From NCBI GenBank assembly GCA_012963565.1, contig DTVJ01000179.1, positions 1 through 21,041 on the forward strand: a DNA stretch of 21,041 nucleotides, written 5' to 3'. A program made the translations under genes and the position numbers. Positions 1 through 7,190 of this stretch are shown in pieces. Under the pieces are notes generated by a model. The model had not been told where the DNA came from and ran no database searches. It saw nothing but the letters and a program-made list of their open reading frames with translations. Origin of the DNA: Piscirickettsiaceae bacterium (GTDB taxonomy: Bacteria > Pseudomonadota > Gammaproteobacteria > PS1 > Pseudothioglobaceae). Position 1 is the first letter of the stretch; each line of letters starts with the position of its first letter.

Positions 1-586
1 CATCATCTTTCGTGAAGTCTAAACCACCACGAAGACCTTCATAACATGCACGACCATAGTTTTTGGCAGACAAGCCTAACTTAGGCTTAATTGTACAACC
101 TAAGAATGGGCGACCATATTTGTTAAGAATATCACGCTCCATCTGGATACCTTGTGGTGGACCATTACAAGTCATTACGTATGCAATTGGGAATCTGATG
201 TCTTCAAGTCTTAATGCACGTAGTGCTTTAAAACCGAATACGTTACCTACTAAAGAAGTCATTACGTTCACTACTGAACCTTCTTCAAATAAGTCAATTG
301 GGTATGCAACGAATGCATAGAAACATGTGTCGTCACCTGGTACATCTTCAATCGCATATGAGCGACCTTTGTAGTGATCAAGATCTGTTAAAAGATCTGT
401 CCATACTGTAGTCCAAGTACCTGTAGAAGACTCAGCTGCAACCGCTGCTGCAATTTCTTCTCTAGGAACACCCTCTTGTGGTGTTACTTTAAAACATGCC
501 AGGATATCCGTATCTAACGGGGTATAATCCGGCATCCAATAAGTATCGCGGTAGTCCTTTACGCCCGCATCATAAACCTTAGCCAT
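1..586 (-). CDS. cbbL: Ribulose bisphosphate carboxylase large subunit, form I (IA type), 5' part only
   Basis: Fixes CO2 onto ribulose 1,5-bisphosphate in the Calvin cycle; form I enzymes pair eight of these with eight small subunits. The window holds the first 195 codons; the rest lies off the left edge. Visible are E52, T57-W58 and N115 of the N-terminal domain active-site contribution, the catalytic loop TIKPKLGLS with K167 and K169, and GGLDFTKDD with K193, the lysine that is carbamylated. The offset to spinach numbering is a constant 8 (K175, K177, K201). The opening MAKVYDAGVKDYRDTYWMPD is typical of proteobacterial form IA and unlike form II. The ATG at 586 follows a good AGGAG site. 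It is divergent from a CbbR-like regulator, the classical cbb layout. The small subunit and carboxysome or cbbQ genes would lie further left and cannot be judged. Confidence 0.97.
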   Translation of the reverse strand, partial: MAKVYDAGVKDYRDTYWMPDYTPLDTDILACFKVTPQEGVPREEIAAAVAAESSTGTWTTVWTDLLTDLDHYKGRSYAIEDVPGDDTCFYAFVAYPIDLFEEGSVVNVMTSLVGNVFGFKALRALRLEDIRFPIAYVMTCNGPPQGIQMERDILNKYGRPFLGCTIKPKLGLSAKNYGRACYEGLRGGLDFTKDD

Positions 587-679
587 TTAAGCTCTCCTTT
601 CATTAAAAGAACCTCAATCATACAATAAGGTTTAAATAATGTAAAATAATATTTATTTAGTAAATAATAAGTTTTACTT
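587..679. promoter_or_regulatory. Divergent cbbL/cbbR control region
   Basis: These 93 very AT-rich bases separate the two divergent starts. Reading towards cbbL (minus), TTTACA at 645-640 and TATGAT at 622-617 are separated by exactly 17 bases, a good sigma70 promoter starting about 24 bases before the cbbL ATG. A TTA-N7-TAA element (632-644), which fits the TNA-N7-TNA core described for CbbR sites, overlaps the -35. A perfect palindrome TTATTTA-G-TAAATAA (653-667) lies just upstream and next to the cbbR start. This matches LysR-type control: binding far upstream plus an activation site at the -35, with likely autoregulation. The elements are seen; CbbR binding is inferred, and in such AT-rich DNA short matches can arise by chance. 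Confidence 0.6.
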
Positions 680-1567
680 ATGATTAATTACACTCTTAAA
701 CAACTGTATAGCTTTGAGGCCGTCGTGCGCCTAACAAGCTTTACCAAGGCCAGTAAAGAACTTAATATTACGCAGCCTGCCGTGTATATGCAAATCCAAC
801 AACTCACAAAAAATATTGGCTCTGATTTAGTTAATATTAAAGGTAAAACCATTTCACCAACATTTATTGGCAAAAAACTCTATCAAACATGCATCGAGGT
901 GATTGCCAAATTAGAGCAGACTCGATTAGACATTGAGCAAACATTAGACCCTGAAGCAGGACACTTGCAAATTGCGGTAGCTACAACAACCAACTCATTT
1001 GTGAGTCGTGTTTTGGCAAAGTTTAAAAAAGATTATCCAAACATGACTTTTTACTTAGAGGTGACAAACCGTAAATCATTATTAGATAAGCTTACTAATA
1101 ATGAAACAGACTTGGTCATTATGGGTGAGCCACCTAGTGATATGCCACTCGTCACCCAGCCATTTATGGAAAATCCACTGATTGCCATCGCCCATCCAGA
1201 ACACCCACTACTTAAGAATAAAAGAAATACTATTAAAGCACTCAATAAGGAAACCCTTATTACCCGTGAACAAGGTTCTGGCACTCGTATTACTATTGAA
1301 CGTATTACCGGTATGCATTTTAATTCTGATATTGAGATCAACTCAAATGAAGCAATTATTGAAGCTGTTCAAGCAGGGCTCGGTATTGGCTTTGTTTCCA
1401 AACATACAGTAAAGTTAGAATTAGAAAATGGCATTATTAAGCAACTTAACGCTGATAAATTTCCCATTACACGTCACTGGTACGTCGTTCATCATGCTAA
1501 AAATCAGCTTTCACCTATGGCGACACGTTTTAAAGAATTTATTGTGGAAAATAGCACCTTGCACTAA
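680..1567 (+). CDS. cbbR: LysR-family transcriptional regulator, CbbR-like
   Basis: Predicted activator of the divergent RuBisCO operon. It has 295 residues, normal for the family. The winged helix-turn-helix covers about residues 4-62 (LKQLYSFEAVVRLTSFTKAS, then ITQPAVYMQIQQL). The periplasmic-binding-protein-like effector domain starts near residue 93; CbbR proteins sense Calvin-cycle or redox metabolites there. The segment IMGEPPSD in the effector domain resembles the IMGRPP-type segment of CbbR proteins. No strong ribosome site precedes the ATG at 680, so translation may be weak, as is common for LysR genes. The stop lies 6 bases from the convergent purU stop, with no evident terminator hairpin between them. 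Assignment to CbbR rather than another LysR protein rests mainly on the neighbour. Confidence 0.88.
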   Translation: MINYTLKQLYSFEAVVRLTSFTKASKELNITQPAVYMQIQQLTKNIGSDLVNIKGKTISPTFIGKKLYQTCIEVIAKLEQTRLDIEQTLDPEAGHLQIAVATTTNSFVSRVLAKFKKDYPNMTFYLEVTNRKSLLDKLTNNETDLVIMGEPPSDMPLVTQPFMENPLIAIAHPEHPLLKNKRNTIKALNKETLITREQGSGTRITIERITGMHFNSDIEINSNEAIIEAVQAGLGIGFVSKHTVKLELENGIIKQLNADKFPITRHWYVVHHAKNQLSPMATRFKEFIVENSTLH

Positions 1568-1573
1568 ATTGGA

Positions 1574-2425
1574 TTAAGAAAATACAATCGTCTTATTATT
1601 ACAAGTCAGTACGCGATCTTCTAAATGATATTGCAAACCCTTGGCTAGCGTAATCTTTTCTATATCTTGACCCATTTTTTTCATATCGTCAGCACTATCA
1701 GCGTGATCAACCCTGACCACATCTTGCTCAATGATTGGGCCTTCATCTAAATTAGCAGTTACGTAATGACAAGTCGCACCAATGAGTTTAACCCCACGCT
1801 CTGCCGCACGGGCATAAGGGTTGGCGCCCACGAACGATGGTAAGAAAGAGTGGTGGATATTAATAATCTTGCCTTCATATTGTTTGCACATATCCTCAGG
1901 GATAATTTGCATATAGCGTGCTAGAACTATCACATCGGGATCAAACTCATCCACTGCTTCGCTCATCTTAGCAATATCACTTTCTTTAGTATCCTTACTA
2001 ATACTTACTTGCTTAAACGGTACATCGTACCAACTGGCTAGTTTTGACAGTCTTTGATGATTTGAGAGCACACCTATGATCTCACCTTCAAGTTCAAGCT
2101 CATGTCCACGATGCAAAAGATCAGCTACACAGTGTGACGACTTTGAGCCCATAATCAAGATACGTTTTAACTGTGCAGTATCATTAATGTGCCAAGCCAT
2201 ATTGTATTGGTCACCTAGTGAGGAAAAATCGGTTCGAAACTCGTCCATTGAACAAGACAATGAACTCGACTCAATTTCAATACGCATGAAGAAGCGTTTA
2301 TTCTGGTCATCTAAATGATGATGCGCCTCTTTGATGTTGCCATTATGCTCAAAAATAAATTGGCTCACCTTAGCCACTAAGCCGTGTGCATCAGGACAAG
2401 AAATTAACAGTCTATAAACACTCAT
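1574..2425 (-). CDS. purU: Formyltetrahydrofolate deformylase
   Basis: Hydrolyses 10-formyl-tetrahydrofolate to formate and tetrahydrofolate, balancing the one-carbon pool and supplying formate, for example for PurT. The 283 residues are the usual length. An N-terminal ACT domain (about 3-80, opening YRLLISCPDAHGLVAKVSQF) precedes a formyltransferase domain (about 88-265) with RILIMGSKSSHC, HHSFLPSFVGANPYARA (191-207) and GATCHYVTANLDEGPIIEQD, whose D227 is the conserved catalytic aspartate; the first H of HHSFLPSF is also conserved. Its ATG overlaps the argJ stop by 4 bases (ATGA), so the two are translationally coupled. The ACT domain separates PurU from Fmt and PurN. Confidence 0.95.
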   Translation of the reverse strand: MSVYRLLISCPDAHGLVAKVSQFIFEHNGNIKEAHHHLDDQNKRFFMRIEIESSSLSCSMDEFRTDFSSLGDQYNMAWHINDTAQLKRILIMGSKSSHCVADLLHRGHELELEGEIIGVLSNHQRLSKLASWYDVPFKQVSISKDTKESDIAKMSEAVDEFDPDVIVLARYMQIIPEDMCKQYEGKIINIHHSFLPSFVGANPYARAAERGVKLIGATCHYVTANLDEGPIIEQDVVRVDHADSADDMKKMGQDIEKITLAKGLQYHLEDRVLTCNNKTIVFS

Positions 2426-3606
2426 GTACGATATTCGGCATTAATCTTCACATAATCATAGGAAAAGTCTGTGGTCCACACGCTCTCTTTCGTGTCACAA
2501 TCACCAATTTCAATAGTAATCACAATCTCTGATTTTGCCATCTCATTACTACCCGCTGCTTCAGTGTAATTTGTATCCGGCTCACCAGCTTGAATGATGC
2601 TTACATCATTTAAATAGATATTAATATTTTCAATAGTTAAGCTATCGATATTAGCACGGCCAACCGCCGCTAAAATACGCCCCCAGTTTGCATCAGAGGC
2701 AAATAATGCGGTTTTAACCAGTGGTGAATGTGCAACGGTATAAGCAACCTCAAGACAATCTTTGTTGCTGGCGCCACCCTTTACGCATACCTCGACAAAC
2801 TTGGTAGCGCCTTCGCCATCTTTAATAATTTTATGTGCTAAGGTTTTAGTCACAAAGTTCAACGCTTGCTGGAATTCATCCATGCAATCATTAATATCAA
2901 CGCCAGACATACCAGTGGCACTGAGTGTACAAGCATCATTAGTAGAGGTATCGCCATCAACCGTAATACGATTAAAGGATTGATTCGTGGCTATGGTTAA
3001 GCCTGTTTGCAATTCGGCTTGACTGGCTTTAATATCAGTAAAGATAAAACTGAGCATGGTAGCCATATCGGGACGAATCATACCTGAGCCTTTAGCAATA
3101 CCAGTAATAGTTACCGTCGTACCATTTACTTCAAACTGTGTAGAGGCAGATTTTTCAACCAAATCAGTCGTCAATATGCCCTTTGCCACATCGGCAATAC
3201 CGTCAGCTGATAATTTACTCACCACACTTGGAATGCCTGCTTCAAATTTAGATAGATCTAATTGTTGACCAATCACTCCGGTTGAAAATGGCAATACTTG
3301 ATTGATATTAATGCCCAGATTTTCTGCCAAAATTTCACAAGTCTTAACGGTATTTTCCATGCCTTGTGTACCTGTGCCAGCATTGGCATTACCACTGTTA
3401 ATTAATAAAGCAAGTGGTGATTGTTGCAAGTGATTCTTCGCTACCACAACTGGTGCTGCACAAAAAATATTTTGAGTGAAAACCGCCGCCGTTGTACTAC
3501 CATCAGCAAGAGAAATAATTGATAAATCCAAGGCGTCATTATCCTTAATGCCGGCGTTAATTGCCGCACAAGATACACCTTTAATATTTAATAACGAATT
3601 GCTCAT
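2422..3606 (-). CDS. argJ: Glutamate N-acetyltransferase / amino-acid N-acetyltransferase (ornithine acetyltransferase)
   Basis: Recycles the acetyl group in arginine synthesis by moving it from N-acetylornithine to glutamate; some family members also use acetyl-CoA for the first step. The protein has 394 residues. The self-cleavage site is clear: RPDMATMLSF with the A182-T183 bond, T183 becoming the N-terminal nucleophile of the beta chain. STGVIG (108-113) forms the oxyanion region, and GDTSTNDAC and GANWGRI-type (DANWGRILAAVGR) segments are typical. The C-terminus ends with the conserved TTDFSYDYVKINAEYRT. The start is supported by an AGGG site just upstream. The cyclic acetyl pathway implies that argE is not strictly needed. 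It is the first gene of a two-gene unit with purU. Whether it is bifunctional cannot be read from the sequence. Confidence 0.96.
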   Translation of the reverse strand: MSNSLLNIKGVSCAAINAGIKDNDALDLSIISLADGSTTAAVFTQNIFCAAPVVVAKNHLQQSPLALLINSGNANAGTGTQGMENTVKTCEILAENLGININQVLPFSTGVIGQQLDLSKFEAGIPSVVSKLSADGIADVAKGILTTDLVEKSASTQFEVNGTTVTITGIAKGSGMIRPDMATMLSFIFTDIKASQAELQTGLTIATNQSFNRITVDGDTSTNDACTLSATGMSGVDINDCMDEFQQALNFVTKTLAHKIIKDGEGATKFVEVCVKGGASNKDCLEVAYTVAHSPLVKTALFASDANWGRILAAVGRANIDSLTIENINIYLNDVSIIQAGEPDTNYTEAAGSNEMAKSEIVITIEIGDCDTKESVWTTDFSYDYVKINAEYRT

Positions 3607-3620
3607 TAGCCCTAATAAAG

Positions 3621-3635
3621 CCTTAATAATTAAGG
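3621..3635 (-). terminator. Weak hairpin between the iron permease gene and argJ
   Basis: CCTTAA-TTA-TTAAGG forms a perfect 6-bp stem with a 3-base loop in the 42-base gap after the permease stop. On the minus strand it is followed by CTTTATTAG, a poor U tract. It may be a weak terminator of the iron operon or part of the argJ leader. AT-rich sequence makes chance palindromes common. Confidence 0.3.
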
Positions 3636-3648
3636 GTATTTTACTTAC

Positions 3649-5256
3649 TTAAAGACCTTTTGAAGATTTTTTATCTAGCAACTGGAATACCAACATAAGT
3701 ACTGCGCCAAACAGCACCATAATCAATGCTGGCACGGCAGCTCTCTCATACAAACCTTCAGCACTAAGTTCATAGGTTTGAATTGCCAAAGTGTCCCATC
3801 CAAACGGACGTAAAAGATAAGTTGCTGGCAGTTCTTTCATTACATCAACTGCAACTAACAAGCCACCTGCCAAGATACCTGGTGTCATCATTGGCAAGTA
3901 GACCTGCCAAATTAATCGTAAACGTGATGCTCCCAATAATTGTGCACTTTGAGTGAATACCGGTTTAATTTGTTGAACAGAAGCATCAATTGAACTGTAT
4001 CCAATTGCCATAAATCGAGATACATAAGCAAATAATAGCAAGAAAATAGATCCAAAAATAATATGATTAATTGACTCACCACCAAAATAAATATTAATCT
4101 CAGATATTTGGTTAATGCCGTAGAGTAAACCCACTGCCATAACCGATCCAGGTAACGCATAACCCAAAGTTGCCATGCGGACTACTCCTTTCAACCATAA
4201 ACTATTTTGTTTACAGCGACCTGGAAGTGCCAAGACTGTGGCAATGCCTACCGTGATTATTGCAGCTGACACAGTTAAAATTGAAGTTGAGGAAATAAGA
4301 CTAAAGTATTTTTCACTCCATTCTTCAGTCCATGCACTCAAGCCCCAAATAATGAGTTGTAACATTGGCATTGCAAATGAAAGCATAAACACACCAAATA
4401 CAAATAAGGTAACTAACCAACCAATAAGTCCTGTTGCATGATAAGGTCTTTTACTTGAGACATCAGCTGAATAATACTTAGCATGGCCACGTGCTTTCTT
4501 CTCAAAATAAATAAGAAAGAATGCCACTAACACCAATAACGAGGCTAGCTGCGCTGCCACCTCAATGGAACGAAAATCACCCCAAGCGGAATAAATTGCC
4601 GTGGTGAATGTATCATAATTAAACAAGCTAACCACACCAAAATCAGCCAGTGTTTCCATTAATGTTACTAGTAATCCCGCCGCTGCTGCAGGTCGAGCAA
4701 GTGGTAAGGATATTTTCCAGAACACACGCCAGGGATGAGCACCTAACAGTCTACCGGCTTCAATCATCTCAATTTTTTGACGTTTAAATGATGCGCGTGT
4801 CATCATATAAACATATGGATAGAACACTAAAACAAAAGTAAGAATAATTGCCCACGAGCCGGCGCGAATATCAAATCCTGGTAAACCTAAGATTTCACGC
4901 ATCCAAACTTGCGCATAACCTGAATAGTCAAACACACCCAAATAAACAAAAGCCAATACATAAGCTGGAATAGCAAACGGCAAGAACAACGCCCACTCTA
5001 ACCATTTCCTGCCAGGGAACTCCACCATCACTACTAAGTAAGCCAGTACTGTACCCAATAAGGTTACGCCGGCACCAACACCAATTAGCAAGATGGCAGT
5101 AGAGCTGATTAAACCAGGTAGTAAAGTCTCGGAGAAGTGCGCCCAAAGTTCATGTTGTGGAAACAGCCACGACAAGGCGACGACAAAAATGGGCATTGCT
5201 ACCAATAAGGCTAAAATACTGACCCATACTTTTGAATTGAAACAACTTTTTTCCAA
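3649..5256 (-). CDS. fbpB: Fe(III) ABC transporter, fused two-domain permease
   Basis: Inner-membrane channel for ferric iron handed over by the periplasmic binding protein. Its 535 residues carry two copies of the binding-protein-dependent permease domain, about twelve membrane segments in all. Each half has an EAA loop that contacts the ATPase: EAGRLLGAHPWRVFWKISLP (166-185) and QSAQLLGASRLRLIWQVYLP (436-455). The segment KELPATYLLRPFGWDTLA near residue 475 is typical of FbpB/FutB/HitB iron permeases; thiamine ThiP permeases share the fold. The start is a TTG at 5256, eight codons after an in-frame stop and behind an AAGAGA site; the next ATG (residue 21) would cut the first membrane segment. 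It lies 91 bases after the binding protein gene, beyond a terminator-like hairpin. Confidence 0.88.
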   Translation of the reverse strand: MEKSCFNSKVWVSILALLVAMPIFVVALSWLFPQHELWAHFSETLLPGLISSTAILLIGVGAGVTLLGTVLAYLVVMVEFPGRKWLEWALFLPFAIPAYVLAFVYLGVFDYSGYAQVWMREILGLPGFDIRAGSWAIILTFVLVFYPYVYMMTRASFKRQKIEMIEAGRLLGAHPWRVFWKISLPLARPAAAAGLLVTLMETLADFGVVSLFNYDTFTTAIYSAWGDFRSIEVAAQLASLLVLVAFFLIYFEKKARGHAKYYSADVSSKRPYHATGLIGWLVTLFVFGVFMLSFAMPMLQLIIWGLSAWTEEWSEKYFSLISSTSILTVSAAIITVGIATVLALPGRCKQNSLWLKGVVRMATLGYALPGSVMAVGLLYGINQISEINIYFGGESINHIIFGSIFLLLFAYVSRFMAIGYSSIDASVQQIKPVFTQSAQLLGASRLRLIWQVYLPMMTPGILAGGLLVAVDVMKELPATYLLRPFGWDTLAIQTYELSAEGLYERAAVPALIMVLFGAVLMLVFQLLDKKSSKGL

Positions 5257-5294
5257 AATATATCTCTTGTAAATTTCTCGTTATTTTAAAACAC

Positions 5295-5330
5295 AAAAAC
5301 CCTAGGGCTTGTTTAAGTCTTAGGGTTTTT
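5295..5330 (-). terminator. Strong intrinsic terminator or attenuator between binding protein and permease genes
   Basis: AAAAACCCTA (5295-5304) and TAGGGTTTTT (5321-5330) are perfect 10-base complements. Further partial pairing (GGGCTT with AAGTCT) extends the stem inward to a 4-base loop. Both ends are A or T runs, so either strand would show a stem followed by U residues; on the minus strand the tract continues TTTTTGTGTTTT. It lies inside the operon, 17 bases after the binding-protein stop, so partial read-through would keep the permease level below that of the binding protein. The structure is seen; its role is inferred. Confidence 0.82.
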
Positions 5331-5347
5331 TATTGATAAATTCAAAA

Positions 5348-6367
5348 TTATTTATAACCCTTAATCTGCATTAACTTCACTGCTTTAGCTTGCAAAATTC
5401 CTGCTTGTGCTAAATTCATGTTGTCTTGTTTAAATGAACCCCATGAAGAAACCACATCATCCGATGCAACACTTTGATTAGCAGGATACTCTTTATTAAG
5501 CGAACCATAAATGGATTGCGCCTTAGCAGATGAGAGCCATTCAAGTAATGTAGTTGCATCTTTTGAATTTGAACCATGTTTAGTGACACCAGCACCTGAA
5601 ATATTTACATGTACACCTGTTGTGTCTTGGTTAGCCCAAAACAATTTTAATGGTGCTTTTGCATTTTTCTCAATCAAGCGACCATAGTAATAGGTATTTA
5701 CTAGGCCGACATCACACTGCCCTGCAAGAATTGCATTCATTACATGTGAGTCTTTAGCATGTGGTGTGGCTGCTAGGTTGTTAACCCAGCCACTAAGAAT
5801 ATCACCCGCTTTAGCTTCACCATGATTATAAATTATCGATGCCACTAATGATTTAGTATAGATTTTCTTGCTGGTTCTCAAACAAAGTCTGCCATTCCAT
5901 TTTGGTGATGCCAAGTCTGCATAAGTTGATAAATCGGATGCTTTTACTTTATCAGTGTTATAAACAATTGTTCTTGCACGTATCGATAAACCCGTCCATA
6001 AACCCTCGGGATCTCTTAGATGACTCGGAATGTTACTTTTTAATATATCTGTCTGAACCGACTGAAATAAGCCTTGTGAACCAGCATACCAAAGATTACC
6101 CGCATCCACCGTCATAAACATATCTGCTTTAGTGTTGGTTCCTTCAAGCTTTAAGCGCTCAATTAATGCACCGCCCTTGCCAGTTAGATAGTCAACCTTA
6201 ATACCGGTATCCTTTGTAAATGCCTCAAATAATGGCTTAATAAGGTGTTCTTTTCTAGAGCTGTACACAGTAACAGAGCCATCGCTTACTGCTTGAACTG
6301 TTGTTATGCTGGACACAGTTAAGACGGAAAATACTGCTGTTGATAAAATCAATGTTTTTACATTCAT
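5348..6367 (-). CDS. fbpA: Fe(III) ABC transporter, periplasmic substrate-binding protein
   Basis: Binds ferric iron in the periplasm and delivers it to the permease. I start it at the ATG at 6367, giving 339 residues and a clean signal peptide: MNVK, a hydrophobic core, and VQA at 24-26 with cleavage expected after residue 26. An upstream in-frame ATG at 6454 would add 29 residues, bury the signal peptide and overlap the ATPase gene. The mature protein opens SDGSVTVYSSRKEHLIKPLF, as in FutA/FbpA/IdiA proteins. GLVNTYYYGRL contains the tyrosine cluster (226-228) whose adjacent tyrosines bind iron in this family. The short gap after the ATPase gene and the Fur box upstream fit iron. The ribosome site is weak (GGGGCA). 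A thiamine or phosphonate ligand is less likely given the tyrosines. Confidence 0.9.
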   Translation of the reverse strand: MNVKTLILSTAVFSVLTVSSITTVQAVSDGSVTVYSSRKEHLIKPLFEAFTKDTGIKVDYLTGKGGALIERLKLEGTNTKADMFMTVDAGNLWYAGSQGLFQSVQTDILKSNIPSHLRDPEGLWTGLSIRARTIVYNTDKVKASDLSTYADLASPKWNGRLCLRTSKKIYTKSLVASIIYNHGEAKAGDILSGWVNNLAATPHAKDSHVMNAILAGQCDVGLVNTYYYGRLIEKNAKAPLKLFWANQDTTGVHVNISGAGVTKHGSNSKDATTLLEWLSSAKAQSIYGSLNKEYPANQSVASDDVVSSWGSFKQDNMNLAQAGILQAKAVKLMQIKGYK

Positions 6368-6389
6368 CTTGTAGTGCCCCGTTAAAAAT

Positions 6390-7040
6390 TTAATTAATAT
6401 GCAACTGTTTATTTTGAATTTTTCCCACCTTATCAGCAAGTACGCTTGCTTCATCTTTACTATGGGTAACTAGAATTGAAGTAACTTTTGATTTTTTAAG
6501 TATATCTCTAACTTGTATAACCAATGAGTCACGATGATGTTTATCCAAACTAGAGAATGGCTCATCCAATAATAGAAGTTTTGGTGAAGGTGCTAATGCA
6601 CGAGCTAGTGCAACACGCTGTTGCTCACCACCTGAGAGTTGATGTGGGTATTTCTTTCCTATATCTTCTAAGCCCATTAAGGTCAGTAACTCTTTAACCC
6701 TTTCACGCTGTTCAGTTTTAGATTTATCGGTAATACCAAAACGGATATTTTTCTCAACGGTCATATGTGGAAACAATGCATAGTCCTGAAATACCATGCC
6801 CACACCTCTCGCCTCAGGAGAGATATTATGATTCCCATCCATAGACAATTGTTCACCATCTAATTCAACTGATCCATTCTCGGCCTGATCAAGTCCTGCA
6901 ATAAATCTAAGTGCTGAACTTTTACCACTGCCGCTATCGCCTAATAAAGCAAAGATATCACCTTGATTGAGTTCTAGATTAAACCCGTCCAGAACTTCGT
7001 TGTTTTTATAATTAATTGATAAATTGTTTATGGTTAACAT
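6390..7040 (-). CDS. fbpC: Fe(III) ABC transporter, ATP-binding protein
   Basis: Cytoplasmic ATPase that powers the iron transporter. It has 216 residues from the ATG at 7040; a TTG four codons upstream (7052) is possible but neither has a good ribosome site. Complete motifs are present: Walker A GDSGSGKS (34-41), Q-loop Q85 in MVFQDYALFPHMTV, signature LSGGEQQRVALARAL (135-149), Walker B LLLLDEP (155-161), and switch histidine H193 in LVTHSKDEA. It stops soon after the switch region, so it lacks the C-terminal regulatory domain of the roughly 350-residue FbpC/PotA-type ATPases. It is the first gene of the operon, with a strong Fur-box match upstream and the binding protein 22 bases downstream. 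Substrate assignment rests on the neighbours. Confidence 0.9.
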   Translation of the reverse strand: MLTINNLSINYKNNEVLDGFNLELNQGDIFALLGDSGSGKSSALRFIAGLDQAENGSVELDGEQLSMDGNHNISPEARGVGMVFQDYALFPHMTVEKNIRFGITDKSKTEQRERVKELLTLMGLEDIGKKYPHQLSGGEQQRVALARALAPSPKLLLLDEPFSSLDKHHRDSLVIQVRDILKKSKVTSILVTHSKDEASVLADKVGKIQNKQLHIN

Positions 7041-7060
7041 TTGATAATGCAAATACTAAT

Positions 7061-7079
7061 AGGAATGATTCTCAATATT
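7061..7079. promoter_or_regulatory. Possible second Fur box
   Basis: Aligned with the 19-base Fur consensus GATAATGATAATCATTATC, this stretch (core AATGATTCTCAATAT) matches 12 positions by my count, including AATGAT and TCA. It lies 21 bases before the ATPase start and 6 bases from the stronger box, so the two could form an extended Fur site. Confidence 0.4.
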
Positions 7080-7085
7080 ATATAA

Positions 7086-7104
7086 GATTATTATAATCAA
7101 TATC
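7086..7104. promoter_or_regulatory. Fur box in front of the iron transporter operon
   Basis: GATTATTATAATCAATATC matches the consensus GATAATGATAATCATTATC at 16 of 19 positions by my count. It lies 46 bases upstream of the fbpC-like start, among TATAAT-like -10 candidates (7077-7082 and 7090-7095, minus strand). A repressor bound there would block transcription when iron is plentiful. It is 87 bases from the divergent metal-exporter gene, which it might also affect. Confidence 0.75.
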
Positions 7105-7136
7105 GTTAATAAACCGTACTTGACTATAAATACATA

Positions 7137-7157
7137 TTTATGACTAGATGTCATAAA
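7137..7157. promoter_or_regulatory. Perfect 8-5-8 inverted repeat upstream of the CDF exporter gene
   Basis: TTTATGAC (7137-7144) and GTCATAAA (7150-7157) are exact reverse complements around the spacer TAGAT, 34 bases before the exporter ATG. The size and position suit an operator for a dimeric regulator. A TTGACT at 7120-7125 could be a -35, but no convincing -10 follows at the normal spacing. I do not recognise the regulator. Confidence 0.5.
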
Positions 7158-7190
7158 ATAACGCATAAAGGTTATTTAAATTTTTAAACA

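Noticed and set aside
63..320. 85-codon plus-strand open frame
   Set aside because: Antisense to the conserved RuBisCO large subunit.
1560..1580. Terminator between cbbR and purU
   Set aside because: Only 6 bases separate the stops and no stem with a T run is visible.
6368..6454. 29-codon N-terminal extension of the iron-binding protein
   Set aside because: It would overlap the ATPase gene by 65 bases and displace a clear signal peptide that begins at 6367.
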